From contig NCGO01000009.1 in the NCBI GenBank assembly GCA_002256985.1, positions 62,001-126,000 on the forward strand: a stretch of DNA of 64,000 nucleotides, written 5' to 3'. The translations under genes and the position numbers were made by a program. The stretch is from Novosphingobium sp. 28-62-57. GTDB taxonomy: Bacteria > Pseudomonadota > Alphaproteobacteria > Sphingomonadales > Sphingomonadaceae. Below, one piece after another: positions 27,462-34,985 of the stretch (position 1 is its first letter; every line of letters begins with the position of its first letter). The notes beneath the pieces were generated by a model, which saw only the letters and a program-made list of their open reading frames with translations, had not been told where the DNA came from and did no database searches.

Positions 27462-27794
27462 TCAAACGTGCAAACCACCGACCCCCGCCGCCCCGCGAGG
27501 GCTGACAGTGACAGACACTTGCATCTTGCGGTTAAGCCGGTCGAGAATTGTCATCAGTCGATCGATGGTAAAGCTTTTCAGCCGTGCTTGCCGGATGCGG
27601 GAAAAGTCGGCAGCGGCAACCCCGGTGATCTTCTCGGCAGCGCGGACGGTCAGCTTCTCGGCGACGAGCGTCTTGCTGATTTCGGCGGCGAGGATGGCGC
27701 GGAGTTGTTCCAGTTCGGCATCGGGCAGGCCCAGATCGGCAAAGACATTGCCGGAACCACGAATTAGTTCGAAATCTACGCCTTGCTTGGTCAT
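27462..27794 (-). CDS. XRE-type helix-turn-helix protein, orphan antitoxin-like
   Basis: A 110-residue protein with one helix-turn-helix in the C-terminal half (SKTLVAEKLTVRAAEKITGV, then AAADFSRIRQARLKSF) and a conserved tail TIDRLMTILDRLNRKMQVSV. This is the HTH_37-like type found as the antitoxin of RelE/HigB-like pairs and in phage repressors. No toxin gene lies beside it: the neighbours are sseA and its decayed copy. The ATG at 27794 (MTKQGVDF) is chosen over 27806. It is probably cargo brought in with, or during, the sseA duplication. Confidence 0.75.
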   Translation of the reverse strand: MTKQGVDFELIRGSGNVFADLGLPDAELEQLRAILAAEISKTLVAEKLTVRAAEKITGVAAADFSRIRQARLKSFTIDRLMTILDRLNRKMQVSVTVSPRGAAGVGGLHV

Positions 27795-27809
27795 CCCACC
27801 CCGCACAAA

Positions 27810-28652
27810 TCAAGCCACCCCCGTCGCCTTCGGCGTAGCCGGGTCCAGCCCCCACTCACTCCACGATCCATCGTAGAGCGAAACGTCCTCCTTGCCGATC
27901 AGATGCGCGGCGAAGATCAGGACGTTGGCGGTCATGCCCGATCCGCATGAGGTGATCAGCGGGCGCGCAAGGTCCACGCCTGCCGCTTCGAACAGCGCCT
28001 TGATCGCGTCGGGCGCTTTCCACGTGCCGTCGGGGTTGAACAGGCTGGCATATGGCACGTTGCGCGCGCCGGGGATGTGGCCGCTGGCCAGCGCCGGGTT
28101 GGCTTCGGGCATATCGCCGGTGAAGCGGCCCGGCCCCCGCGCGTCCACCACCTGTTCGGCGTTGCTTTGCAGGTTGGCCAGAACATCGGCCTTGCTGCGG
28201 ACGTGGCTGTCATCGGACCACACGGTAAAGTGCCGCTGGCGCAGAGTTTCGGTGCCTTGAGCGCATTTGCGGCCTTCGGCTTTCCATTTGGCGATGCCAC
28301 CATCGAGCAGCGCCACGTTCTGGGCGCCGAACATCGTCAGCATGAACCACGCGCGGGTGGAGGTCTTCACCGGGCTGTCGTCATAGATCACGATGCGGCT
28401 GCCATCGCCAAGGCCCAGCGCTTGCATGCGGCTCGCGAATTTTTCGGGCGAGGGCAGGGTGTTAGGCACCGGCGATGCAGAGTCGACCAGCTCGGAAAGG
28501 TCCATGAACACCGCGCCGGGGATGTGGCAGGCTTCGTATTCCAGCAGCGGCACCCGGCCATGCTCGGGCAGAAACGCGGTGGCGTCGACAATGCGCAAGT
28601 CGCTCGCGCCCATTTCGTCGGCGAGCCACTGGGTGGAAACCAGCGAATCCAT
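27810..28652 (-). CDS. sseA: 3-mercaptopyruvate sulfurtransferase (two-domain rhodanese)
   Basis: A 280-residue protein of two rhodanese domains. The C-terminal active-site loop is CGSGMTANV with catalytic C236; the CGSG start of the loop favours mercaptopyruvate over thiosulfate, as in SseA. The N-terminal domain has the interdomain block RIVIYDDSPVKTSTRAWFML. It transfers sulfane sulfur to thiol or cyanide acceptors. The 3' end is duplicated as a pseudogene 484 bases downstream. Thiosulfate sulfurtransferase activity cannot be excluded. Confidence 0.9.
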   Translation of the reverse strand: MDSLVSTQWLADEMGASDLRIVDATAFLPEHGRVPLLEYEACHIPGAVFMDLSELVDSASPVPNTLPSPEKFASRMQALGLGDGSRIVIYDDSPVKTSTRAWFMLTMFGAQNVALLDGGIAKWKAEGRKCAQGTETLRQRHFTVWSDDSHVRSKADVLANLQSNAEQVVDARGPGRFTGDMPEANPALASGHIPGARNVPYASLFNPDGTWKAPDAIKALFEAAGVDLARPLITSCGSGMTANVLIFAAHLIGKEDVSLYDGSWSEWGLDPATPKATGVA

Positions 28653-28978
28653 AAATTTTTGTGCTCCTACCTGCCTGCGGGCGACCCGTCTTTGCGAGTT
28701 CGCACATGCAGCACACTAGTCGCGGGTGTGACCTGCGTCACCATCAAATTGTGGTCAATCGGCAACGAAGACGTAACGACCATTGCTGGCATCTGCATCG
28801 GTCCAACACCCAAGCAACACCCGCCCGACACTGGCCCAACGGGCACGATCGGTCCCCCTTGCCCGAAGGCGGTGACGGGTGCATGGGGGCGCGCATTCTT
28901 GCACCGTCAAAGCACGTGTTCGCGCGTTTAGGTGCGGCTAGGTGCATCTAGGTGCACTTCGGAAAAACAGGCTGAATC
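28653..28978. other. Intergenic region between sseA and queF
   Basis: Divergent promoter region of 326 bases. I see no open frame with coding character and no clear preQ1 riboswitch before queF. The only distinct structure is the threefold TAGGTGC repeat near 28929-28955, listed separately. Confidence 0.6.
28929..28955 (+). repeat. Three TAGGTGC repeats with 10-base spacing
   Basis: TAGGTGC occurs at 28929, 28939 and 28949, exactly one helical turn apart, ending 23 bases before the queF ATG. The position overlaps the likely promoter or leader, so a protein-binding site is possible; no known consensus is matched. Confidence 0.6.
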
Positions 28979-29431
28979 ATGACCAATACACCCCTTTTTC
29001 TGGGACAGAACAGCAGCTTACCCGCCTCGCCAGAGGAAGCCGTGCTCGATTACGTGCCGAACCCGCGGATCGGCGCGCTCTATCTGGTCCGCTTTGCCGC
29101 GCCTGAATTCACCTCGCTCTGCCCGGTCACCGGCCAGCCCGATTTCGCGCATCTGGTGATCGATTATGCGCCGGGCGAAACTATCGTGGAATCAAAGGCT
29201 TTGAAGCTGTTCCTGGGATCGTTTCGCAACCATGCGGGCTTTCATGAGGATGTGACAGTCGGCATCGGCCAGCGCCTGTTCGATGAAATGAAGCCGCAAT
29301 GGCTGCGCATCGGCGGATACTGGTACCCGCGCGGCGGGATTCCGATCGATGTGTTCTGGCAAAGCGGCCCGCCGCCGGCTGCACTTTGGCTTCCCGATCA
29401 AGGGGTTGCTTCATATCGTGGGCGCGGTTGA
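28979..29431 (+). CDS. queF: NADPH-dependent 7-cyano-7-deazaguanine reductase
   Basis: A 150-residue unimodular QueF, which reduces preQ0 to preQ1 in queuosine synthesis for tRNA. Catalytic residues are visible: C48 in [13 protein letters not shown] (thioimide nucleophile) with D55, the family signature [15 protein letters not shown], and H89/E90 in GFHED. The fold is a tunnelling-fold unit that assembles as decamers. It stands alone here, with no other queuosine genes in the window. Confidence 0.95.
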   Translation: MTNTPLFLGQNSSLPASPEEAVLDYVPNPRIGALYLVRFAAPEFTSLCPVTGQPDFAHLVIDYAPGETIVESKALKLFLGSFRNHAGFHEDVTVGIGQRLFDEMKPQWLRIGGYWYPRGGIPIDVFWQSGPPPAALWLPDQGVASYRGRG

Positions 29432-29473
29432 GCGGAAGTTTACGCGCCGATCCCTAAATCCGGTGTCAAAAAA

Positions 29474-29746
29474 TCAGGCGCGGCGCGCGCTGCCATTTTC
29501 TCCGCGTGCAGTCTCCACATTTTCGGGCGAGGAAGGTTGGCTGCGGAAATCGGGGAGGGGCGTCAGCTTGACGGTGACCCATTTGCCCTTTGCTACGCGG
29601 CGCAATGGCTTGTTGCAGCCCGCGCAAGTCGTACCGAAATAGTGCGGTTCGCGCGCGCTGCTGTGTCGACCGGGCTTGTGCAAGCCTAAGAGGCATCTCA
29701 GGTTTGGCAACGTTTGATCCGATTTCGATGTTGTTTGTTCCTCCAT
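29474..29746 (-). CDS. Small zinc-ribbon-like hypothetical protein
   Basis: A 90-residue protein with CLLGLHKPGR near residue 18 and, after a YFGTTC strand, a CAGC pair (C41, C44) followed by NKPLRRVAKGKW. This layout (LHxPxR, then CxxC, then a basic GKW segment) recalls small sphingomonad proteins with a single zinc-ribbon-like knuckle; none has a known function to my knowledge. ATG at 29746 or TTG at 29755 are both possible; no good ribosome site is seen. Another overlapping frame exists but lacks such motifs. Confidence 0.5.
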   Translation of the reverse strand: MEEQTTSKSDQTLPNLRCLLGLHKPGRHSSAREPHYFGTTCAGCNKPLRRVAKGKWVTVKLTPLPDFRSQPSSPENVETARGENGSARRA

Positions 29747-29889
29747 TAAAGTCAAACAAAATCCGATTCGGATAGTTTACCGAAAGTTATAGTCATTCCA
29801 CTTTATTCCAAGTGGCTGATTTTCAGAAAGAAAACAGCACTAATCCTTTTGTGCAGGGTCCTTTTGAAGATCAGCCGTCCGCTTGCAGA

Positions 29890-30291
29890 TCAACGCAGCG
29901 CGAGGACTTCGTCCCGGCCAAGCCCTGCCATGGCAAGTGTAGCGGCGCGGCGCGAATCCACCCAGCGGCCATTGGCCAGCTGCACATCATAGCGCTCATC
30001 GCTGTTGGCGGCGGAGCGATAGAGGCTCGCGGCCTTATCCTTGCGGCCGACCATCTTGTAAGCCGTACCCAGATTGATCAGCGCCAGCGGATCGCCCGCG
30101 CGGGCCAAGTCACTGTTTTCAATGCGTGCAATCGCCGCGAGCGGGCGTCCGGCCATAATCTCGTGATATCCCACATCACCGCTTGGCAGCGATGGCGCCG
30201 GTACGGTCAGGGGCGGGGTGATCATCACCGCGGACGAGGCTATGAAGGGCTGCACCACCAGTGCGGCGGCAAGGATCAGGCTGGTCGACAT
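29890..30291 (-). CDS. Exported TPR-like hypothetical protein
   Basis: A 133-residue protein with a signal-like N-terminus (MSTSLILAAALVVQPFIASS) and one or two helical hairpins of tetratricopeptide type in the middle (DPLALINLGTAYKMVGRKDK, then AASLYRSAANSDERY). The start has GGAGAG upstream. It is divergent from the lipoprotein gene, sharing a 263-base promoter region with PHO-box-like sites. No specific function is recognised. Confidence 0.7.
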   Translation of the reverse strand: MSTSLILAAALVVQPFIASSAVMITPPLTVPAPSLPSGDVGYHEIMAGRPLAAIARIENSDLARAGDPLALINLGTAYKMVGRKDKAASLYRSAANSDERYDVQLANGRWVDSRRAATLAMAGLGRDEVLALR

Positions 30292-30368
30292 CGGGGCTCT
30301 CCGTTTCTGATTGCGATTGTTGATTCGAATATGCGCCGATTCTCGGCATCTGCAATCAAAGTGTAACA

Positions 30369-30386
30369 TTGTCATAAAACTGCAAT
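30369..30386. promoter_or_regulatory. PHO-box-like site in the divergent promoter
   Basis: TTGTCATAAAACTGCAAT matches the 18-base PhoB box consensus (two CTGTCAT-type repeats, 11 bases apart) at 16 of 18 positions. It lies 78 bases upstream of the TPR-like gene start and about 170 upstream of the lipoprotein start. Binding by a PhoB-type regulator is inferred. Confidence 0.5.
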
Positions 30387-30456
30387 CAACGAATCCCCGC
30401 AAACCCTGACTTTTCGTCAAAAATGTCGAGCAACCGTCAAAGTCTTTGAAACAAAT

Positions 30457-30485
30457 CTGTCAGGAAACCGCAAACAGCCTGTCAC
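30457..30485. promoter_or_regulatory. Second run of CTGTCA-type repeats before the lipoprotein gene
   Basis: CTGTCAG-GAAA-CCGCAAA-CAGC-CTGTCAC shows outer 7-base units exactly 22 bases apart (two 11-base steps) with a poor middle unit. The run ends 69 bases before the lipoprotein start, where an activator site would be expected. It is weaker than a full PHO box. Confidence 0.35.
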
Positions 30486-30554
30486 TTTGCCCCCCTAGAC
30501 GGTCCCTCGCGACGGCAGGAATTTGCTCCGGCCGCTATCCATGGGGGATTTCAA

Positions 30555-32129
30555 GTGAAGACCAACCACGGCCTGTTCCTCGTCGGCTGCAGTGCTCTTG
30601 CGCTCGCCGGTTGCGGCCCAACCGACATTGCCTCGCCCGGTACCGGCGGCAATGTGACCATCAACAACACCACCAACAACCCGCCCGCTCCGGCCCCGAC
30701 GCCGACGCCGACTTCGACGCTGGTGACGCCTGCTTCGGAATGCCCGTCGATCGCCGATCCGCAGGGCCTGACCAACGCCGGCGTGATCACCGGCCCCGAA
30801 GGCACGTGGCGCGTTTGCCGTCTGCCGGCACGTTTCAACGTGTCGAGCACGCTGGTGAAGACGCCCGGCGTTCTTTATGAAATCAACGGCCGCGTTGACG
30901 TGGGCACCGATGGTGGCTTCACGGCTTCTGCTGCTGACACCAACGTGACGCTCACGTTTGAGCCCGGCGTAGTGACTTATGCCAGCAGCTCCACGGCGTG
31001 GATTGCGGTCAACCGCGGCAACCGTATCAATGCCAGCGGCACGGCCACGCAGCCGATCATCTTCACCAGCCTGCAGAACGTGCGTGGCCAGAACGATGAA
31101 GCCGCGCAGCAGCAGTGGGGCGGCCTCGTGCTGCTCGGCCGCGCGCCGATCACCGACTGCGGCACCGGAACGGTGGCTTCGGGCGGCACGGCCAGCACCT
31201 GCCAGCGCCAGACCGAAGGCGCAGCTTCGCCAGCGCTTTACGGCGGCACCAATGCTGCCGACAACAGCGGCACCGTTCGCTATGTCCAGATCCGCTACTC
31301 GGGCGCCGTTCTCAGCCAGAACAGCGAACTTCAGTCGCTGACCACCGGCGGCACGGGTTCGGGCACGCAGTTCGACTATATCCAGTCGTTCAACAGCTCT
31401 GACGATGCCATGGAACTGTTCGGCGGCGTGGTGAACATGAAGCACCTCGTGCTGGTTGGCGCCGACGATGACATGGTCGACGTCGACACGGGTTCGCAGG
31501 CCAACCTGCAGTTCGTGCTGATGATCCAGCGCTCTGGCCAGGGCGATGGCCTGATGGAAATCGATTCGAACAACAACGAAACCGATACGCCGCGCACCCG
31601 CCTGCGTCTGGCGAACTTCACCGCTGTGCAGACGGCCGTGAGCAGCAACAACGAAGCCAACGCACAGGCCTCGCTGTTCATGCGCGGCAACTCGGATGTT
31701 GAACTGTACAACGGTGTGGTCGTCTCGCCGAACAACGAGTGCATCCGCATGAACCGTTCGGGCGGTGCAAATGCAACCACGTTGCTGGCGCGTTCGGTGG
31801 TGATGCAGTGCAATGCCACGAAGTACATCGGTTCGCCTGTCAGCGGCGGTTACACGGCTGCTGAAGTTGCCACTTTCTTCGGTTCGGGTTCGAACGGCAA
31901 CAATGATGCCTTCACCCCGACCCTGACCGGTGGCTTCATCAACGGCGCAAACGAAACTGCGGTCACCGCGTTCAACGTGACCACGCTGTCTTCGTTCTTC
32001 AGCAGCGTTGCCTACATCGGCGCAGTGCGCGATGCGAGCGACACGTGGTATGCTGGCTGGACCTGCAACAGCGCGGCGGCCAACTTCGGCACGACCAGCC
32101 GCTCGTGCTTCGCGATCCCGACGACCTGA
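30555..32129 (+). CDS. Large lipoprotein of beta-helix type, partner of TonB receptor
   Basis: A 524-residue lipoprotein: the lipobox LALAGC puts the lipidated cysteine at residue 20. A Thr/Pro/Asn-rich linker (PAPAPTPTPTSTL) leads into a repetitive, Gly/Asn-rich domain that looks like a right-handed parallel beta-helix, with the well-conserved stretch FNSSDDAMELFGGVVNMKHL followed by VLVGADDDMVDVDTG. Scattered cysteines may pair. It is followed by a TonB-dependent receptor gene after 106 bases that contain a hairpin, so it is probably the surface-exposed binding partner. The substrate is unknown; the PHO-like promoter hints at phosphate-containing ligands, which is inference. Confidence 0.75.
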   Translation: MKTNHGLFLVGCSALALAGCGPTDIASPGTGGNVTINNTTNNPPAPAPTPTPTSTLVTPASECPSIADPQGLTNAGVITGPEGTWRVCRLPARFNVSSTLVKTPGVLYEINGRVDVGTDGGFTASAADTNVTLTFEPGVVTYASSSTAWIAVNRGNRINASGTATQPIIFTSLQNVRGQNDEAAQQQWGGLVLLGRAPITDCGTGTVASGGTASTCQRQTEGAASPALYGGTNAADNSGTVRYVQIRYSGAVLSQNSELQSLTTGGTGSGTQFDYIQSFNSSDDAMELFGGVVNMKHLVLVGADDDMVDVDTGSQANLQFVLMIQRSGQGDGLMEIDSNNNETDTPRTRLRLANFTAVQTAVSSNNEANAQASLFMRGNSDVELYNGVVVSPNNECIRMNRSGGANATTLLARSVVMQCNATKYIGSPVSGGYTAAEVATFFGSGSNGNNDAFTPTLTGGFINGANETAVTAFNVTTLSSFFSSVAYIGAVRDASDTWYAGWTCNSAAANFGTTSRSCFAIPTT

Positions 32130-32152
32130 TCGGCTGCCTTTCGGGAAAACGG

Positions 32153-32181
32153 GGGGTAGTCGGCAACGGCTGCCCCCCTTT
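32153..32181 (+). terminator. Hairpin between lipoprotein and TonB receptor genes
   Basis: GGGGG-TAGTCG (32153-32163) pairs with CGGCTG-CCCCC (32068-32078 relative form, that is 32168-32178) around a GCAA tetraloop and is followed by TTT. The short T run suggests partial termination, letting the upstream gene be expressed more than the receptor. Confidence 0.6.
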
Positions 32182-32235
32182 CTCGCTGATATTGCACAAT
32201 ATTCCTCAGGATGATCTCCCAGGGGGGACAAGGAC

Positions 32236-34914
32236 ATGACCATGCTGCGGCTCGCAACAACGCTGCTGCTTTCCACCGCGCTGCTTTCGCCAGCGCTGGC
32301 CCACGCGCAGGACGCCGCACCGCCGGCTGATGGCACACCTCCTGCCCCGGCAACCGATCCGGCGGTTGACGCGCCTGCCGAAGAAGCCCCGCAGGACGAA
32401 CCGATTGAAGTTTCCATTCCCGGCGGTGAAATCGTTGTTACCGGCCAGCGGGATCGCAACATTCAGCGCGCTGCACCGCAGGTCGTCTCGGTGCTGGGCA
32501 CCGCAGAAATCGCACGTACCGGTGAAGGCAATATTGCCGGCGCGCTTGGCCGTGTCACCGGCCTGAGCGTGGTCGGCAATGGCTATGTCTATGTGCGCGG
32601 CCTTGGGGATCGCTACTCGCTGGCGCTGCTCAACGGATCGCCGCTGCCAAGCCCCGAACCGCTGAAGCGCGTTGTCCCGCTGGATCTGTTCCCGTCGAGC
32701 ATCATCGCCTCGTCGCTGGTGCAGAAGTCCTATTCGGTGAACTATCCGGGTGAATTCGGTGGCGGTGTTATCAACCTGACCACCAAGTCTGTCCCCAGCG
32801 AAGGTTTCGTGACCTTCGGCGTCGGGGGGGCATGGGATACCGAAACGACCAACCAGCTTGGCTACACCTATTACGGTTCGAGCACAGACTGGACCGGTTT
32901 TGACAACGGTCAGCGCGATCTGACATCTGGCCTTCAAGCCTATTTTGCCAGTGGCGAACGCTTGAGCGCCGGTGGCATCGATGCTGGAGAGCTCGCCAAG
33001 GGTATCGTCAATACCCGCAATGGCCTGACCCAGCGCATCCCCAACATGCCGGCAAACGGCAGCATGACGCTTTCGGCCGGCAAGTCCTTTGAACTGGGCG
33101 GATCGACGCTGGGTGTGATTGCCACGGCGGGATATAGCAACAAGTGGATCACGCGCGACATCACGAGCCAGACTTCGTTTGCTGACCAGCTGGACACGCT
33201 GCAGACCGATTTCCGCCGCGTGGTGACTGACAACCGCATCGTGGCCAACGGCATGCTGGGCATGGCGCTGGAATTTGGCCGCAACAAGATCAAGTGGACC
33301 AATCTGTACATTCGCGACACGCAGAAGAACACGCGCGTCAGCCTTGGGAATGCCAACCAGACTTCGGTTGATATTCAGCAGCAGGAGACGGCCTGGTTCG
33401 AACGCCAGCTGATCGACACGCAGTTGCTGGCCGAACTGAAGCCCGCTGATGGCCTGAGCGTCGATCTGCGCGGGGCCTTTGCCAATTCGCAGCGCGAAGC
33501 CCCTTATGAATTGGGCTTTGAATATGTGCGCACCAACGTGGCTGCAGACCCGCTGGGCGATCTGTTTGTCAACAACCTCGATGGAAACGCCGGGCAGGCG
33601 ACCGTCAGCTTCTCCGACCTGAACGAAGACTTGTGGTCGGGCGGTATTGACGTTTCCTATAAGTTCTCGCCCAGCCTGACCGGGACGATCGGCTATGCTT
33701 ATGCCGATTACACCCGCAACAGCTCGCGCCGCGATTTTCAGTGGCGCGCAATCAATCTGCCCGACGGCGTCAACACATTGCGGCCCGATTACCTGCTGAG
33801 CAATGCGGTGATCGATGCTTTCAACGTGCAATTGGTTGACACCAACGAAGGCTTCCCGGCCTTTTTGGCGACGCTGAAGAACCATGCAGCCTATGCCAAG
33901 ATTGATGCACAGATCAGCGATTCATTGCAGCTGGATGCGGGGGTGCGCTTTGAAAAGGGCAACATGGTGGTTGGCCCGACGCAAGTCTTTGCCGATATCC
34001 CGGCAGGCGAAGCGCAGACGCGGCTCAACAACGATTACTGGTTGCCTGCGGCTACGCTGACCTGGCAGTTGCGCGATGACATGCAGATGCGGTTTAACGC
34101 ATCGAAGACCATCGCGCGTCCGCAGTTCCGCGAGTTGATCTTCCAGTTCTATTTCGATCCGGACACCAACCGCACCTTCCGCGGCAACCCCAATCTGCAG
34201 GACAGCACGCTGACCAACGCAGAGGCGCGCTATGAGTGGTACTTCGCGCGTGATCAGCGGTTCTCGGTCTCCGGCTTCTTCAAGCGGATCGACAAGCCGG
34301 TGGAAACGTTCGTGATCATTGAGGCCGACAACCCGATCACCAGCTTTGCCAACGCGCCGAGTGCGGACCTTTATGGTGCGGAATTCGAACTGCAGAAGTA
34401 TTTCGATCTTTCGGACTGGGGCGGCATGTGGAGCGCGCGGCGCGGGGTATTGGTGGCGAACTACACCTACACCAAGTCCAAGCTGCGCGTGAACGCGGGG
34501 GATACCACCTCGTACTTCCAGGCGGCATCAAGCCGTGCGCTCGATTACTTCGACAATGGCGCACCGCTGACTGGCCAGTCTGAACACATCGCCAACGTGC
34601 AGATCGGCCTTGAAGACACCGACAAGCTTTCGCAGCAGACACTGCTGATCAGCTACGCCAGCAAGCGCGTGTTCAGCCGCGGCCTGCTGAACACGGCTCA
34701 ACCAGACGTTGTCGAAGATCCGGGCCTGCGCATCGATTTCGTGGCACGGCAGGGCTTCGATCTGTTCAAGAAGCAGGTTGAGCTGAAATTCGAAGCACGC
34801 AACATCACCGGGCGTCGTCATATCGAATTCCAGCAGTCTGGCGCAAACCGCGTGGAGATCAACTCCTACGATGTGGGCCGGACGTTTGCGATTTCGGCGT
34901 CGATGACGTTCTAA
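32236..34914 (+). CDS. TonB-dependent outer membrane receptor
   Basis: An 892-residue receptor. A signal peptide (to LAHAQ, about residue 26) is followed by an acidic Pro/Ala-rich stretch and the TonB box EIVVTGQRD. The plug domain carries VYVRGLGDRYSLALLNGSPL, then DLFPSS and GEFGGGVINLTTKS. A 22-strand barrel ends in a terminal aromatic (SASMTF). The plug pattern resembles OAR-like and protein/glycan-import receptors more than siderophore receptors. It forms a pair with the upstream beta-helix lipoprotein. GGGGGACAAGG upstream supports the start at 32236. Confidence 0.9.
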   Translation: MTMLRLATTLLLSTALLSPALAHAQDAAPPADGTPPAPATDPAVDAPAEEAPQDEPIEVSIPGGEIVVTGQRDRNIQRAAPQVVSVLGTAEIARTGEGNIAGALGRVTGLSVVGNGYVYVRGLGDRYSLALLNGSPLPSPEPLKRVVPLDLFPSSIIASSLVQKSYSVNYPGEFGGGVINLTTKSVPSEGFVTFGVGGAWDTETTNQLGYTYYGSSTDWTGFDNGQRDLTSGLQAYFASGERLSAGGIDAGELAKGIVNTRNGLTQRIPNMPANGSMTLSAGKSFELGGSTLGVIATAGYSNKWITRDITSQTSFADQLDTLQTDFRRVVTDNRIVANGMLGMALEFGRNKIKWTNLYIRDTQKNTRVSLGNANQTSVDIQQQETAWFERQLIDTQLLAELKPADGLSVDLRGAFANSQREAPYELGFEYVRTNVAADPLGDLFVNNLDGNAGQATVSFSDLNEDLWSGGIDVSYKFSPSLTGTIGYAYADYTRNSSRRDFQWRAINLPDGVNTLRPDYLLSNAVIDAFNVQLVDTNEGFPAFLATLKNHAAYAKIDAQISDSLQLDAGVRFEKGNMVVGPTQVFADIPAGEAQTRLNNDYWLPAATLTWQLRDDMQMRFNASKTIARPQFRELIFQFYFDPDTNRTFRGNPNLQDSTLTNAEARYEWYFARDQRFSVSGFFKRIDKPVETFVIIEADNPITSFANAPSADLYGAEFELQKYFDLSDWGGMWSARRGVLVANYTYTKSKLRVNAGDTTSYFQAASSRALDYFDNGAPLTGQSEHIANVQIGLEDTDKLSQQTLLISYASKRVFSRGLLNTAQPDVVEDPGLRIDFVARQGFDLFKKQVELKFEARNITGRRHIEFQQSGANRVEINSYDVGRTFAISASMTF

Positions 34915-34941
34915 GCCAGTTTAACAGTCAACCACCCTCAG

Positions 34942-34974
34942 GAGGCGGCCCTTCACCGGGGCCGCCTCTTTTTT
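34942..34974 (+). terminator. Rho-independent terminator after the TonB receptor gene
   Basis: GAGGCGGCCC (34942-34951) and GGGCCGCCTC (34959-34968) form a perfect 10-base stem with a 7-base loop, followed by TTTTTT. It ends the receptor transcript 28 bases after the stop codon. Confidence 0.9.
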
Positions 34975-34985
34975 GTGGGGTCCGC

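Noticed and set aside
28653-28978. PreQ1 riboswitch before queF
   Set aside because: I could not find the expected C-rich loop and A-rich tail pairing; only a phased repeat is visible.
30495-33885. Two long minus-strand frames opposite the lipoprotein and TonB receptor genes
   Set aside because: Composition is Arg/His/Gly-rich with no motifs, while the plus strand has signal peptides, a lipobox and a TonB box.
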